Shown one piece after another: positions 18,901 to 27,731 of a DNA stretch of 51,652 nucleotides. Position 1 is the first letter of the stretch. Each line of letters opens with the position of its first letter. The position numbers were made by a program, and so were the translations under genes. The notes below the pieces were generated by a model that had not been told where the DNA came from, did not search any database, and saw only the letters and a program-made list of their open reading frames with translations. Source of the stretch: a bacterium (GTDB taxonomy: Bacteria; Moduliflexota; Moduliflexia; Moduliflexales; JAUQPW01); assembly GCA_030550175.1 (NCBI GenBank), contig JAUQPW010000030.1, forward strand, positions 1 through 51,652, read 5' to 3'.

Positions 18901-19965
18901 TCAGGATTCATCCTCATAGATCATTTCAGGAAAGAACTGATCGATGAGTACGGCAATAATAATGATGATGCCCACGGCAAAGAACTGATAAAAGGGTTGC
19001 ACGCCCAAAATAACCAATCCGGTTTCTAAGGTGGCGATGATCAAGGTTCCAATCACCGTTCCTTTGAGATTACCTGTACCCCCGAACAGACTGGCACCTC
19101 CTATAACAACTGCTGCGATCGAATCCAGCATCCTGGCTTCTCCGGCCAGGGAACTCCCGGTGGTAAAGCGAAGCACGTACAGAACCCCACCCAGTGCTGC
19201 AAACATGGACGAGATAATATAGATGATCATTAGGTGTCGGGAAACCGAAATACCGGCCCTTAGAGCCGCGTCTACATTTCCCCCTATGGCATAGGTATGC
19301 TGACCAAATCGGGTCTGGGCCAATATAAAGCCAAAAATAATCAAGACGATGGCTGCTATAACGGCAGGGATAGGAATAATTCCAACGAGATTTCGGACTT
19401 CGGTTCTTTCCATCTCTGGACGTTGAAGAAAAGAGAACCCTTTTTCCGGCAGATAATAGAAAATATAACCGTTTCCAATAAAACCCAGGGAAGGAGGCAG
19501 GTTAACAACCGGAAAACCACCGGACAGGATAAGCCCGGCCCCATGGGCTACGCCAAACATACCCAGGGTTGCAATAAAAGGGGGGACTTTTAACCTGGCG
19601 ATGAGAAATCCGTTGATAGATCCCGGAATTATCCCTGAAAAAAGCCCGGCCAGGCATCCCAGGAGGATACTTAAGGATTCTGAAACCCCGGAATTGTAAA
19701 GATCTCTCATGACAAGGGCAGCGATAACCGTTGCGGCTCCCATGACATAACCTACGGAGAGATCAATTCCCCCGGTAATGATAACGAAGGTTTCCCCGGC
19801 TGCCAGCATAAGGGTGGTTGTAGAAGCAACGAGAATGTTTTGATAGTTTTTAAGGCTGAAGAACCCAAGCCCAAAGATGCTAAAGTAAGTTAGCATCAGA
19901 ATGAGAAAGAGCAAGGCCCAGTTCCGACCTACTCGGATCAGGAATCTTCTCAGGCCGGATTTCAT
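18901..19965 (-). CDS. Sugar-type ABC transporter permease (RbsC/FrcC family)
   Basis: The 354-residue inner-membrane permease has about eight to ten hydrophobic segments, beginning at residue 12. Typical blocks are FVIITGGIDLSVGYVMG near 58-74, KVPPFIATLGM near 125-135 and the late AAVVIGGASLFGGTGNLKGTVIG. It has normal length for the BPD_transp_2 family. The start lacks a clear ribosome-binding site and follows an inverted repeat. Confidence 0.93.
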   Translation of the reverse strand: MKSGLRRFLIRVGRNWALLFLILMLTYFSIFGLGFFSLKNYQNILVASTTTLMLAAGETFVIITGGIDLSVGYVMGAATVIAALVMRDLYNSGVSESLSILLGCLAGLFSGIIPGSINGFLIARLKVPPFIATLGMFGVAHGAGLILSGGFPVVNLPPSLGFIGNGYIFYYLPEKGFSFLQRPEMERTEVRNLVGIIPIPAVIAAIVLIIFGFILAQTRFGQHTYAIGGNVDAALRAGISVSRHLMIIYIISSMFAALGGVLYVLRFTTGSSLAGEARMLDSIAAVVIGGASLFGGTGNLKGTVIGTLIIATLETGLVILGVQPFYQFFAVGIIIIIAVLIDQFFPEMIYEDES

Positions 19966-19981
19966 GATGACTGTACCGGGG

Positions 19982-20080
19982 GTAGTGTAATGGGCGGTGG
20001 ATCCATAGGAGGAAAAAGCAGGTAGACCTTTTAGGACCCTCCCTTTTTAAGACTTAGAATCCACTGCCTATTATCCACTA
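19982..20080. repeat. Inverted repeat between binding-protein and permease genes
   Basis: GTAGTGTAATGGGCGGTGGATCC (19982-20004) pairs with GAATCCACTGCCTATTATCCAC (ending near 20078). Inner segments ataggaggaaaaagcaggtaga and accctccctttttaa can also pair in part. The right arm includes the stop codon of the binding-protein gene. The word is unlike the gggagtgt family. Confidence 0.8.
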
Positions 20081-21058
20081 TTTGGAATAGATATACTGCT
20101 GCATCTCAGGGTCATTCACGTTTTCTTTGGTAAAGAACTGGAAGCCGGGGACGACCCTTTTGTTAGGGATCGGGGTCTTATCCTTAAAATATTTATAGCC
20201 CCATTCCACTGCCAGGCCACCTATTTCAGCCGGGAGTTGTGCCAGTACCAGATCTACCTGACCTTTTTTGAGGGCATTAATCAAATCCTGGGTAGCATCC
20301 CAGGAAGCAATCTTTACGGTACCCGTCAGGCCTGCGTTGACCACAGCTTGATAAACCCCCTGGGCGCTGAACAGATTAGTCCCGAAGATCCCTACAATAT
20401 CCGGACTAGCCTGAAGCTTGGCTAAAGTTTGAGCCTGGGCCTTTTCCTGACTATCCAGATTGTAATCTATTCCTACCAGCTCAATATTCGGATATTTTTT
20501 GATCCCCTCCTTAAACCCTTCGACCCGGTCCCTCACACTGGAGACATCGGGATTTGTCGTATTAATGTAAACCTTCCCCTTTTCACCGATCATTTTGGCC
20601 AGACGCTCGGCAACCTGGATGCCGCCCAATTTATTGTCCGTTCCAATGTAAGCCAGTGGGAAGCTATAATTGCTTTCCTTGGTATAATCTCCATCTCCAA
20701 TGAAGGTATCCACGGTAATGATCTCGATTCCCTGATCATGAATCTTTTTAAGGACCGGAATCAACGCCTCGGTGGAGGTCGGAGCAGTCATAATCAAATC
20801 GATATCTCCACGGGCCGCAATCGCTTCCAGGATAGGAACCTGTACTTCCGGTCCCCAGGCTTTCGGATACTCTGAGACAACTAGATCAACCCCTAACTCC
20901 TGAGCCTTTTTTCGGATTCCTTTTTCCATGGTAAAGTAAAAGGGGTCAGCCACTCCGGCTACAAAGGCAAATTTTAATTTTTTCTCCGCAGCTAAACCAT
21001 CACTTACCACAGAACTTACTAAAAGCCCACAAAGCAGACTCAAAATAACCCGTCTCAT
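20078..21058 (-). CDS. Periplasmic sugar-binding-type protein (RbsB/TorT-like)
   Basis: The 326-residue exported receptor has a signal peptide at about 1-23, probably cleaved after GLAA. The mature protein is a type I periplasmic fold: LKFAFVAGVADPFYFTMEKGIRKKA at the N-terminus, AYIGTDNKLGGIQVAERL in the middle, and GIFGTNLFSAQG near the hinge. The ligand is not evident; family members bind sugars, autoinducer-2 or similar small molecules. AAAGGAGG precedes the ATG. It is first in the transporter unit and should be the most expressed. Confidence 0.9.
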   Translation of the reverse strand: MRRVILSLLCGLLVSSVVSDGLAAEKKLKFAFVAGVADPFYFTMEKGIRKKAQELGVDLVVSEYPKAWGPEVQVPILEAIAARGDIDLIMTAPTSTEALIPVLKKIHDQGIEIITVDTFIGDGDYTKESNYSFPLAYIGTDNKLGGIQVAERLAKMIGEKGKVYINTTNPDVSSVRDRVEGFKEGIKKYPNIELVGIDYNLDSQEKAQAQTLAKLQASPDIVGIFGTNLFSAQGVYQAVVNAGLTGTVKIASWDATQDLINALKKGQVDLVLAQLPAEIGGLAVEWGYKYFKDKTPIPNKRVVPGFQFFTKENVNDPEMQQYIYSK

Positions 21059-21376
21059 ACTTTCCTCCTTTAAAGTTATACTTAGATTGGGTGAGGAATT
21101 AAGTAGAAAAGTTAATGAAGAACACTGAATACCCTTTCCCTCTTGAAATACTCCATAAACTGTAAGGATAATCCCGAAGGTCTATCCTCTCTCCCCTTAC
21201 GCTCCCTCTCTGGAAGTTTCAGGAGAGGGAAATGGAAGGTAAGGTCAGGATCATCCCTGTATGATCAGGCCCTGTGTTTTCACGGCGAAGGGGTACAACT
21301 CTTTCATAAACAGACAAGATAGGAATGTCAAGCAGAAAAAAATTTACCCTCGAGGTAAGGGGAAGGGAGAAGGAGG

Positions 21377-21414
21377 GAATTTCACGAATTGGGAGGATAA
21401 AATTCGTGAAATTC
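21377..21414. repeat. Perfect 14-base inverted repeat downstream of moaD-NIL
   Basis: GAATTTCACGAATT (21377-21390) and AATTCGTGAAATTC (21401-21414) are exact complements with a 10-base loop. It lies about 22 bases beyond the stop of the MoaD-NIL gene and could end that transcript, although no T-run follows. The rest of the 21059-21435 gap holds a weaker hairpin (tccctctc..gagaggga near 21210-21230) and no gene. Confidence 0.75.
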
Positions 21415-21435
21415 AGGGAATGGTTGGTTAAAAAT

Positions 21436-21951
21436 TTACTCTATCACATCCATTTCGATAGGCTCTACCTTCACCCCTTGTTCCTGGAAGTAGGCAATGG
21501 CTTTCTTAATTTCCTCTCGTTCGCCTTCCAGCTCCAGAGCCACAAGTCCAATTTCATCGGAAACACTGGCCTGACGGATGTTGGTAACTACTTCAAATTT
21601 ATGTCCTACCCGGTAGATCAAGGGTTCTTTAACCAACTCCTTAGGAAAAGTTAAATAAACCCGTTTTTTTTCTATAGCACCTCCGGCAATGGCCGGTACA
21701 ATCGAGACCACATCTCCGTCTTTTACCTCGGTTTCCATATTTTTAAGGAATCGAATATCTTCCTCCCGAACGTAGATATTTACAAACCTACGTATGGCTC
21801 CTTTTTCATCGCAGATCCGCTCCTTGAGCCCTGGATAGGACTTTTCCAGGTTGTCGATAACTTCAGAAATGGTCTTTCCTTGGACCTCAACTTCGGCGTT
21901 TCCCCCGGCTAATTTCCTCAAAGGGGTTGGAATTCTGACGATCACACTCAT
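21436..21951 (-). CDS. MoaD/ThiS-like sulfur-carrier domain fused to a NIL domain
   Basis: 171 residues. Residues 1-92 are a ubiquitin-like MoaD/ThiS domain (VIVRIPTPLRKLAGGNAEVE, DGDVVSIVPAIAGG). Residues 95-171 are a NIL domain (RVYLTFPKELVKEPLIYRVG, KAIAYFQEQGVKVEPI), known from the tail of MetN and from homocysteine-synthesis proteins. The Gly-Gly that would carry a thiocarboxylate is internal (AGGA), so a cut or another mode of action would be needed. The start is set at ATG 21951, matching the family; upstream codons are the arm of an inverted repeat. It directly follows the threonine-synthase-like gene. Confidence 0.85.
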   Translation of the reverse strand: MSVIVRIPTPLRKLAGGNAEVEVQGKTISEVIDNLEKSYPGLKERICDEKGAIRRFVNIYVREEDIRFLKNMETEVKDGDVVSIVPAIAGGAIEKKRVYLTFPKELVKEPLIYRVGHKFEVVTNIRQASVSDEIGLVALELEGEREEIKKAIAYFQEQGVKVEPIEMDVIE

Positions 21952-21960
21952 AACTCTTTG

Positions 21961-22037
21961 AGGATAGAAGATCAAACAGGGAAGATCGTCCATACAGGCT
22001 TTATCCTCGACCTTTGATCTTCTATCTTTTATTCCTC
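21961..22037. repeat. Inverted repeat between thrC-like and moaD-NIL genes
   Basis: GATAGAAGATCAAA (21963-21976) is exactly complementary to TTTGATCTTCTATC (22013-22026), with looser pairing outward to gaggaataaaagat. The right arm overlaps the thrC-like stop codon. Only ten or so bases separate the element from the moaD-NIL start. Confidence 0.9.
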
Positions 22038-23288
22038 ATGGTTAATGGATTTTTTGCCTCCTTTTTCTTTATAAAGGGCATCAAATTGGGAGAGCTTCGC
22101 CTCAATGACAATGGGTTTACCCACACGATCTATAACCACCTCCTGGGTTTTCAGGCCATTTCCTGTAATGGAGACCACAATGGATTCATCTCTGGGAATG
22201 ACTCCCTGGTCCAGGAGTTTCTTGGTTACCCCCAACGTGACGCCACCGGCAGTTTCCGTGAAAATTCCTTCGGTTTCAGCTAAAAGTTTCATGGCCAGGA
22301 TGATTTCTTCATCGGATACATCCTCGGCCCAGCCGCCACTTTCTCGGATTACTCCCATGGCATAAAAACCATCGGCGGGATTACCGATAGCTAGGGATTT
22401 GGCAATGGTAGACGGTTTAACAGGGGTAATCAGCTCGCTTTTCTTCTTAACGGCAGTCACAATAGGTGCACACCCCGTCGCCTGAGCACCATAAACTTTA
22501 GTATCCACCTCGGAAACAAAACCCAGCTTTTCCAGCTCCTTAAAGGCTTTCCAGACCTTGGTAATGAGAGATCCGCCTGCCATGGGAACCACGATATGTT
22601 TGGGAACCTTCCACCCCAGTTGCTCGGCAATTTCGTAACCAAAGGTTTTAGAACCCTCGGCATAATAAGGGCGCAGGTTGATGTTGACGAAAGCCCAGCC
22701 GTATTTACCGGCAATCTCGCTACACAGGCGGTTGACTTCATCGTAGCTTCCCTTGATGCCTACTAAATTGGTCCCGTAGATCATGGTTCCAAGAACTTTT
22801 CCCTGCTCCAGGTCATAAGGGATAAAAACAAAGCTACGAAGGCTACTGGCTGCTGCAATGGCTGCTACCGAATTCGCCAGATTTCCGGTAGATGCACAGG
22901 CAACGGTATCAAAACCGAACTCTTTGGCCTTGGATAAGGCTACCGATACAACCCGATCTTTGAAGGACAGGGTTGGATAATTGGCCGCATCATTTTTAAG
23001 ATAAAGTTCAGAAACTCCCAGAGCCTGAGCCAGGTTATGGGCACGAATTAACGGCGTAAATCCAATATCGATACCGATTCCGCTGTCTTTTTCTAAAGGG
23101 AGGAGCTCCTTATACCGCCACATGTTCTTCTGTCGCTCGGCGATTTTCTCCTTACTGATATTCCGTTTGATCTCTTCATAATTATAAACAACTTCCAAAG
23201 GTCCAAAACAAAACTCGCAGACATGTAAGGGTTCCTTAGGATATTCTCGCCCACATTCCCGACACTTTAATCCACGTACGTAACTCAT
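22029..23288 (-). CDS. thrC: Threonine synthase-like PLP enzyme with zinc ribbon
   Basis: The 419-residue fold-type II PLP enzyme. An N-terminal Zn ribbon (CRECGREY...CEFC) is followed by the PLP lysine motif SFKDRVVSVALSKA near 106-119, CASTGNLANSVAA and the late VSITGNGLK. Known relatives convert O-phosphohomoserine to threonine; some PLP paralogues instead use sulfur carriers. The start is ATG 23288, giving the family N-terminus MSYVRGLKCRECG; codons upstream lie in a repeat. The MoaD-NIL gene just downstream raises the possibility of a sulfhydrylation role. Confidence 0.9.
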   Translation of the reverse strand: MSYVRGLKCRECGREYPKEPLHVCEFCFGPLEVVYNYEEIKRNISKEKIAERQKNMWRYKELLPLEKDSGIGIDIGFTPLIRAHNLAQALGVSELYLKNDAANYPTLSFKDRVVSVALSKAKEFGFDTVACASTGNLANSVAAIAAASSLRSFVFIPYDLEQGKVLGTMIYGTNLVGIKGSYDEVNRLCSEIAGKYGWAFVNINLRPYYAEGSKTFGYEIAEQLGWKVPKHIVVPMAGGSLITKVWKAFKELEKLGFVSEVDTKVYGAQATGCAPIVTAVKKKSELITPVKPSTIAKSLAIGNPADGFYAMGVIRESGGWAEDVSDEEIILAMKLLAETEGIFTETAGGVTLGVTKKLLDQGVIPRDESIVVSITGNGLKTQEVVIDRVGKPIVIEAKLSQFDALYKEKGGKKSINHEE

Positions 23289-23302
23289 CGGTCCGTTATC
23301 CC

Positions 23303-23350
23303 TTGTCCTTTGTCCGTTGTCTGCTGGTCTTTGCAACGGACAATGAACAA
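23303..23350. repeat. Inverted repeat upstream of the thrC-like gene (pyrimidine arm first)
   Basis: TTGTCCTTTGTCCGTTG (23303-23319) pairs at 15 of 17 bases with CAACGGACAATGAACAA (23334-23350). The words are ggacaa-type. This is the one clear case in the window where the pyrimidine-rich arm comes first. In the mRNA sense it leaves the purine arm next to the start codon, where aaaggacaaggg could act as a ribosome-binding region. Confidence 0.85.
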
Positions 23351-23674
23351 CTCATAAAATTAGGCTACACAGACACCTCTACCGCTTTCCATGGTTTAGA
23401 AGGATGATCACCCCAGAAACGCTTATATCGGTAAATTCCCTTCGGTCATCCTGTAGGGTTAAAGAATTCTATCATTTCCATAAGCTTCTTGGGAAAATCT
23501 ATCTATTCTGGATAAGGATTTATGTGAAAACTAATATTCCCTGTTTGAATTGTCAAGAAAATAAAGGTATCTTTCTCAGAGAGAAAGGCGTCTTAAAAAT
23601 GGAAACATTCAGCAACTATTTAATAAAAAATAACTTGTAGATTTAGATAGCTCTTTTATTGTCTCCTTTGGTAA
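23351..23674. other. Leader region upstream of the thrC-like gene
   Basis: No gene is evident. AGGATGA (23401-23407) and TCATCCT (23446-23452) could close a stem of about 40 enclosed bases in the thrC leader. The enclosed bases do not match a riboswitch class I know. The remainder up to 23674 is AT-rich without recognisable structure. Confidence 0.3.
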
Positions 23675-24058
23675 GACAAAAAGAAGGCTTCCCTTGTTCC
23701 GGACCATGAAATTGTCCAGCAAATACGCCTTGGTACCGTCCTGAATAGCACAGATTCGGATTATGTTGGCGCGACGATAACCCAATATGGCCAGTCGGAC
23801 AGCATTGCAGGGAACGGAACCCACCGAGGTTATAATATTACTACCCTTAAGGAGGGTGATCAACGTTTTGTTAGATGGGAAGGAGCTCATAAAACGACGG
23901 TTAAGGCTGATAAGACCTGGGAAACCTTGTCTGAAGGGAAGTGGGAATTAATCGGCGGAACCGGAAAATATAAAAATATAAAAGGAACTGGAACTTACAA
24001 GGATAAGTCCACTGCAGATGGAACCGTTACGAATTGGGAAGGAGAAATAGAATATTAA
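23675..24058 (+). pseudogene. Beta-barrel-like family protein, 5'-truncated
   Basis: An open frame of 127 codons follows a TAA at 23672 and contains no ATG, GTG or TTG before its conserved core. The product contains VPDHEIVQQIRLGTV, VGATITQYGQSDSIAG and GTHRGYNITT, then GGTGKYKNIKGTGTYK and a tail TNWEGEIEY. I recognise this repeat-rich pattern from small exported beta-barrel proteins of soil and plant-associated bacteria. The missing signal peptide and start imply 5' loss. No function is known to me. Confidence 0.75.
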
Positions 24059-24612
24059 CTCCAGAAGGCCACGAAGAATAGAACTTCCTGATTCCCCTCG
24101 TAAAAAGGGGCAATCTCAGAGGTATCCAGCTAAGTTTCGTAAAACCCTCTGAAGGGGCGTCTCATCCTGCCCCTTATACGCGCCGGGATAAGGTAGCAAA
24201 GCTTGACCCTGTTATCTGGGAGTGCAGGCATCTCGCCACCTCTTGATAGCTCTTATGCAGATAAGGGGTTCTTCTTTTTTCCCTCATCCCCGGCCCCTCT
24301 TCCACAGCGTGGGAGAGGGAGACTGGCATATCTCCGGGCCAACTTCCAAAGCCTTACCCTGGCGCCTATGAGGGAAGGGGAGTAAAACAGACGGTCGCAT
24401 TCCTGGCTAAGCCTTATCCTGGCGCATGTCCCTGCCCTTCCCTGTTTCGCAGGGGAAGGAACTTCCCTTCAAAGTCTCTTCCCCTTGCAAACCACAGGAA
24501 GGCCAGGAAGGGAACGTTAGCTGGATAATATCTGTAAAGGCCTCTCTTCCACTTTCTGGATTATCTTCATAGAAAAAATTTACTTGAAGCTTTCCGAAGC
24601 GTATATTACTTT
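24059..24612. other. Gene-free, repeat-prone region before the biotin carboxylase gene
   Basis: No credible gene. Several GC-rich hairpin words occur (ccctcttccacagcgtgggagaggg near 24293-24320; cccttccctgtttcgcaggggaagg near 24435-24460). The 20-base segment gccttaccctggcgcctatg at 24351 recurs as gccttatcctggcgcatgtc at 24411, exactly 60 bases later. The region looks like eroded repeat sequence between the pseudogene and the 60-bp tandem duplication. Confidence 0.5.
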
Positions 24613-24732
24613 GATGACAACTGCACCGTTATTAAAGGCTGTTGCATGGGAATGGGCATAGGCTTAGAAAGCGATGACAACTGCACCGTTATTAAAGGCT
24701 GTTGCATGGGAATGGGCATAGGCTTAGAAAGC
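24613..24732 (+). repeat. Perfect 60-bp tandem duplication
   Basis: Bases 24613-24672 and 24673-24732 are identical over all 60 positions. Each copy begins gatgacaactgcaccg and ends ggcttagaaagc. Each contains the same 15-codon frame (MTTAPLLKAVAWEWA, then TAG), probably by chance. Perfect identity implies a very recent event or an assembly artefact. It lies 36 bases before the biotin carboxylase start, in its leader. Confidence 0.97.
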
Positions 24733-24768
24733 ATACGACCCTGGTCTTAAAACAGAGGGTTACCTGCC

Positions 24769-26298
24769 ATGTTCAAAAAAATTCTTATTGCCAACCGTGG
24801 AGAAATTGCCCTGAGGATCATCAGAGCCTGCAGGGATCTGGAGATTACAACAGTCGCCATTTATTCCGAAGCAGATCGTGGGGCCCTTCACGTACGATAT
24901 GCCGACGAAGCCTATTGTGTCGGTCCTCCTCCGGCGATTCAGAGCTATCTTAACATAGAGAAAATTCTGGAGATTGCGCGAGCGGCCAAAGTCGAAGCGA
25001 TTCATCCGGGGTATGGATTCCTATCCGAGAACGCAACCTTTGCTCGAAGATGTGAGGAAGAAGGGGTGGTTTTTATCGGTCCATCCAGCCAGGCTATCCA
25101 GGCGATGGGAAATAAAACGGCGGCCAGAAAAATAGCTATTCAGGAGGGGGTTCCCGTGGTTCCGGGGACGGAAGATGTGATCGAAGATGACCGTATGGCC
25201 ATGCGCTTCGCCGAAGAGATAGGATTTCCTGTTGTTATCAAGGCGGCTGCGGGGGGTGGCGGAAAAGGTATGCGTATTGTCCGGAACTCTCGGGATATGG
25301 AGAGTGCCCTGAGAAGTGCTCGTTCCGAAGCCCGCTCCGCCTTTGGGGATCCTTCCGTGTATTTGGAAAAATATATCGAAGAGCCCCGACACATAGAAAT
25401 TCAGGTTTTGGGGGATAAGTATGGGAAAATGCTTTATCTGGGGGAAAGGGAATGTTCTATCCAGCGCCGACACCAAAAGCTCATCGAAGAATCCCCTTCG
25501 GTCATTGTAGATCCGGACCTGCGTCAAAGGATGGGTAAAACGGCAGTAAGAGCGGCCCTGGCCGCAGGTTATTACAATGCCGGAACCCTTGAATTTTTAG
25601 TGGATAAGAACAAGAATTTTTATTTCCTGGAAATGAATACCCGATTGCAGGTTGAGCATCCGGTGACCGAAATGGTAACTGGAATCGATTTGGTCAAGGA
25701 GCAGCTTAGAATAGCCGCTGGGGAAAGACTTTCTTACTCCCAGGAGGAAATCCAGTTACATGGAGCTGCCATGGAGTGTCGGATCTACGCCGAAGACCCG
25801 GAAAATCACTTTATGCCTTCCCCCGGCAAAATCTTAGTTTTACAACCTCCCCTTGGACCCTGGATCCGAGTCGATAGTGGAACCTTCCAAGGAGATGAGA
25901 TCTCTGTATATTATGACTCCATGATTGCCAAGTTAATCGTTTGGGGACGTGACCGCCGGGAAGTTCTTCAAAGGATGTCCCGGGCCCTGGATGAATATAA
26001 GGTTCTAGGAATTAGAACTACGATCCCTTTTCATAAGAAGGTGATGAAGAATCCCCACTTTATCGCTGGAAATTTTCATACCCATTTTATCGACTCTCAA
26101 TTTCTGGATGGTTCAACCGGGTATCCCCTCGAGGAGGAAATGGACGCCGATGAACTTCGGGATATCGCGCTGATAGCTGCTTCTCTGGCCTATAAAAATC
26201 GAAAAGATTCATCCCCTTCCACTCCTTCAACCAATCGGAATATCTTGAACCCCTGGAAATGGATGGGTCGGCAACAGGCCTTAAGACGAGGATTTTAG
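24769..26298 (+). CDS. accC: Biotin carboxylase subunit of acyl-CoA carboxylase
   Basis: The 509-residue ATP-grasp enzyme carboxylates biotin on the carrier protein. Family blocks are KILIANRGEIALRIIRACRD at the start, HPGYGFLSEN near 84, the Gly-rich ATP loop KAAAGGGGKGMRIV near 160, ERECSIQRRHQKLIEESPS near 225 and EMNTRLQVEHPVTEM near 290. It is longer than E. coli AccC (about 450) with a C-terminal linker, as in acetyl/propionyl-CoA carboxylases. AGAGGG lies upstream of the ATG. The carrier gene follows after 3 bases. No carboxyltransferase gene is in view. Confidence 0.95.
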   Translation: MFKKILIANRGEIALRIIRACRDLEITTVAIYSEADRGALHVRYADEAYCVGPPPAIQSYLNIEKILEIARAAKVEAIHPGYGFLSENATFARRCEEEGVVFIGPSSQAIQAMGNKTAARKIAIQEGVPVVPGTEDVIEDDRMAMRFAEEIGFPVVIKAAAGGGGKGMRIVRNSRDMESALRSARSEARSAFGDPSVYLEKYIEEPRHIEIQVLGDKYGKMLYLGERECSIQRRHQKLIEESPSVIVDPDLRQRMGKTAVRAALAAGYYNAGTLEFLVDKNKNFYFLEMNTRLQVEHPVTEMVTGIDLVKEQLRIAAGERLSYSQEEIQLHGAAMECRIYAEDPENHFMPSPGKILVLQPPLGPWIRVDSGTFQGDEISVYYDSMIAKLIVWGRDRREVLQRMSRALDEYKVLGIRTTIPFHKKVMKNPHFIAGNFHTHFIDSQFLDGSTGYPLEEEMDADELRDIALIAASLAYKNRKDSSPSTPSTNRNILNPWKWMGRQQALRRGF

Positions 26299-26301
26299 AG
26301 G

Positions 26302-26811
26302 ATGACCCTGGAACTTCTCGTAAACAACCAGATCTATACCCTGGAAATTAAAGAATTCCAACATTCAGTCGGTTCCACCGGGATAGTTCGAATAGGGGAT
26401 AGGGAATATGTGGTAGATTACAGACAACTGGATCCGCTACTTTATTCTTTGATTATCCAGGGTCGTTCTTACCAGGCCTTTGTCTATAAAGCGGAGGGGA
26501 GCTATGGGGTGGACCTGGAGGGAAAAACTTACTCCATTCAGATTTTGGATGAAGCCGGTAAACGGCTCAGAGTCTCCAGGGCCTCCACCTTACCAGGCCA
26601 GCAGGTTATTTCTGCTCCCATGCCCGGAAAGGTTATCAAACTCCTGGTGAAGGTCGGGGACCCGGTGGAAGCAGGTCAGGGGGTTGTAGTTGTTGAAGCT
26701 ATGAAAATGGAGAATGAACTTCGTGCTTCGATTCGTGGCATTGTGAAAGAAATCAAGGTCTCTGAAGGTATGGCTGTGAATTCCGGTGAACCGCTGGTTA
26801 TTTTAGAATAA
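26302..26811 (+). CDS. Biotin carboxyl carrier protein
   Basis: The 169-residue protein has an N-terminal beta-rich domain of the kind found between carboxylase and carrier in propionyl-CoA-type enzymes. A C-terminal biotinyl domain follows: ISAPMPGKVIKLLVKVGDPV and the biotinylation site EAMKMENE, with the Lys near residue 134. It starts 3 bases after the accC stop, so the two should be made together. The acyl-CoA substrate cannot be told from these two genes. Confidence 0.93.
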   Translation: MTLELLVNNQIYTLEIKEFQHSVGSTGIVRIGDREYVVDYRQLDPLLYSLIIQGRSYQAFVYKAEGSYGVDLEGKTYSIQILDEAGKRLRVSRASTLPGQQVISAPMPGKVIKLLVKVGDPVEAGQGVVVVEAMKMENELRASIRGIVKEIKVSEGMAVNSGEPLVILE

Positions 26812-26880
26812 ATCGCGGTCCTATTCCAGGTTATTTCCCTATGGGATCCTGGCACCAAATCGGCAGGTAATCCTCACCGG

Positions 26881-27618
26881 TTACAGGGAAGAACCCACCA
26901 GGCCTTGACCGATGATGCCTCGTTGGATTTGAATCAGCTCCTTCACCCCTTGAGTCCCCAGAGCAATCATCTCGTTCATCTGTTCAGGGGTGAAAGGAGT
27001 CTTTTCGGCAGTTCCCTGAATTTCCACAAATTTTCCGCTTCCTGTCATCACAATGTTCATATCCACTTCAGCTTTCGAGTCCTCGGCGTAGTTTAGATCT
27101 AACAAGACTTTGCCGTTTACGATGCCAACACTGGTTGCAGCGACAAAATCGAGTAAAGGTAGAGAATCTAACTTTCCAGCCTTTCGCAGGGTTGTAAAGG
27201 CATCAAACAACGCAATACAACAACCTGTAATAGCAGCAGTCCGGGTGCCTCCATCGGCCTGGATTACATCACAATCCAGCCAGATCGTACGTTCTCCTAA
27301 TTTTGTCAGATCCACCACTGCTCTTAAAGACCTTCCGATAAGGCGCTGAATCTCATGGGTTCTCCCGCCTATTTTTCCCTTTGTGATATCCCGGGGAATT
27401 CGCGTATCTGAAGACCGGGGTAACATGGCATACTCTGCCGTAATCCATCCTTCTCCCGTATTCTTCAGAAACGGAGGTACTTTATCTTCAATACTGGCCG
27501 TACAGATAACTTTGGTATCTCCGACTTCGATTAATACCGATCCCTCGGCATATTTAATATAATTTCGAGTAATCTTAACAGGCCTTAATTTATTGGGTTG
27601 TCGTCCATCAACTCGCAT
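26881..27618 (-). CDS. rph: Ribonuclease PH
   Basis: The 245-residue phosphorolytic exoribonuclease trims the 3' ends of tRNA precursors. Typical blocks are [43 protein letters not shown] and [16 protein letters not shown]. Length is normal. It is the distal gene of a minus-strand group with smpB, the amidase and the GerMN protein. The start has no clear ribosome-binding site. Confidence 0.97.
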   Translation of the reverse strand: MRVDGRQPNKLRPVKITRNYIKYAEGSVLIEVGDTKVICTASIEDKVPPFLKNTGEGWITAEYAMLPRSSDTRIPRDITKGKIGGRTHEIQRLIGRSLRAVVDLTKLGERTIWLDCDVIQADGGTRTAAITGCCIALFDAFTTLRKAGKLDSLPLLDFVAATSVGIVNGKVLLDLNYAEDSKAEVDMNIVMTGSGKFVEIQGTAEKTPFTPEQMNEMIALGTQGVKELIQIQRGIIGQGLVGSSL

Positions 27619-27633
27619 GGATAAATAAATTGT

Positions 27634-27729
27634 AACTACTCAGCCCCGCAATGACCTAACCACCAATTCAACTCTGAGGGGATAGGAAACTTTTTTAATC
27701 TTCAAGGGCCTTTGGGTTGCTGAATAGTT
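27634..27729. repeat. Possible eroded inverted repeat between GerMN gene and rph
   Basis: AACTACTCAGC (27634-27644) pairs with GCTGAATAGTT (27719-27729) with one mismatch. The intervening bases show only weak extra pairing. It fills the gap between two co-directional genes like the clearer elements but may be a chance match. Confidence 0.4.
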
Positions 27730-27731
27730 CC

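Noticed and set aside
18553..19029. Frames over the 18.7-kb repeat on both strands
   Set aside because: Same repeat-driven artefact as at 40.6 kb; no start signal, and the frames run into the transporter genes.
22105..22741. Alternative frames inside the thrC-like gene
   Set aside because: Out-of-frame shadows of a strongly supported gene with conserved motifs.
23401..23452. Riboswitch upstream of the thrC-like gene
   Set aside because: Only one closing stem is visible; the core does not match SAM, THF, cobalamin or T-box patterns that I know.
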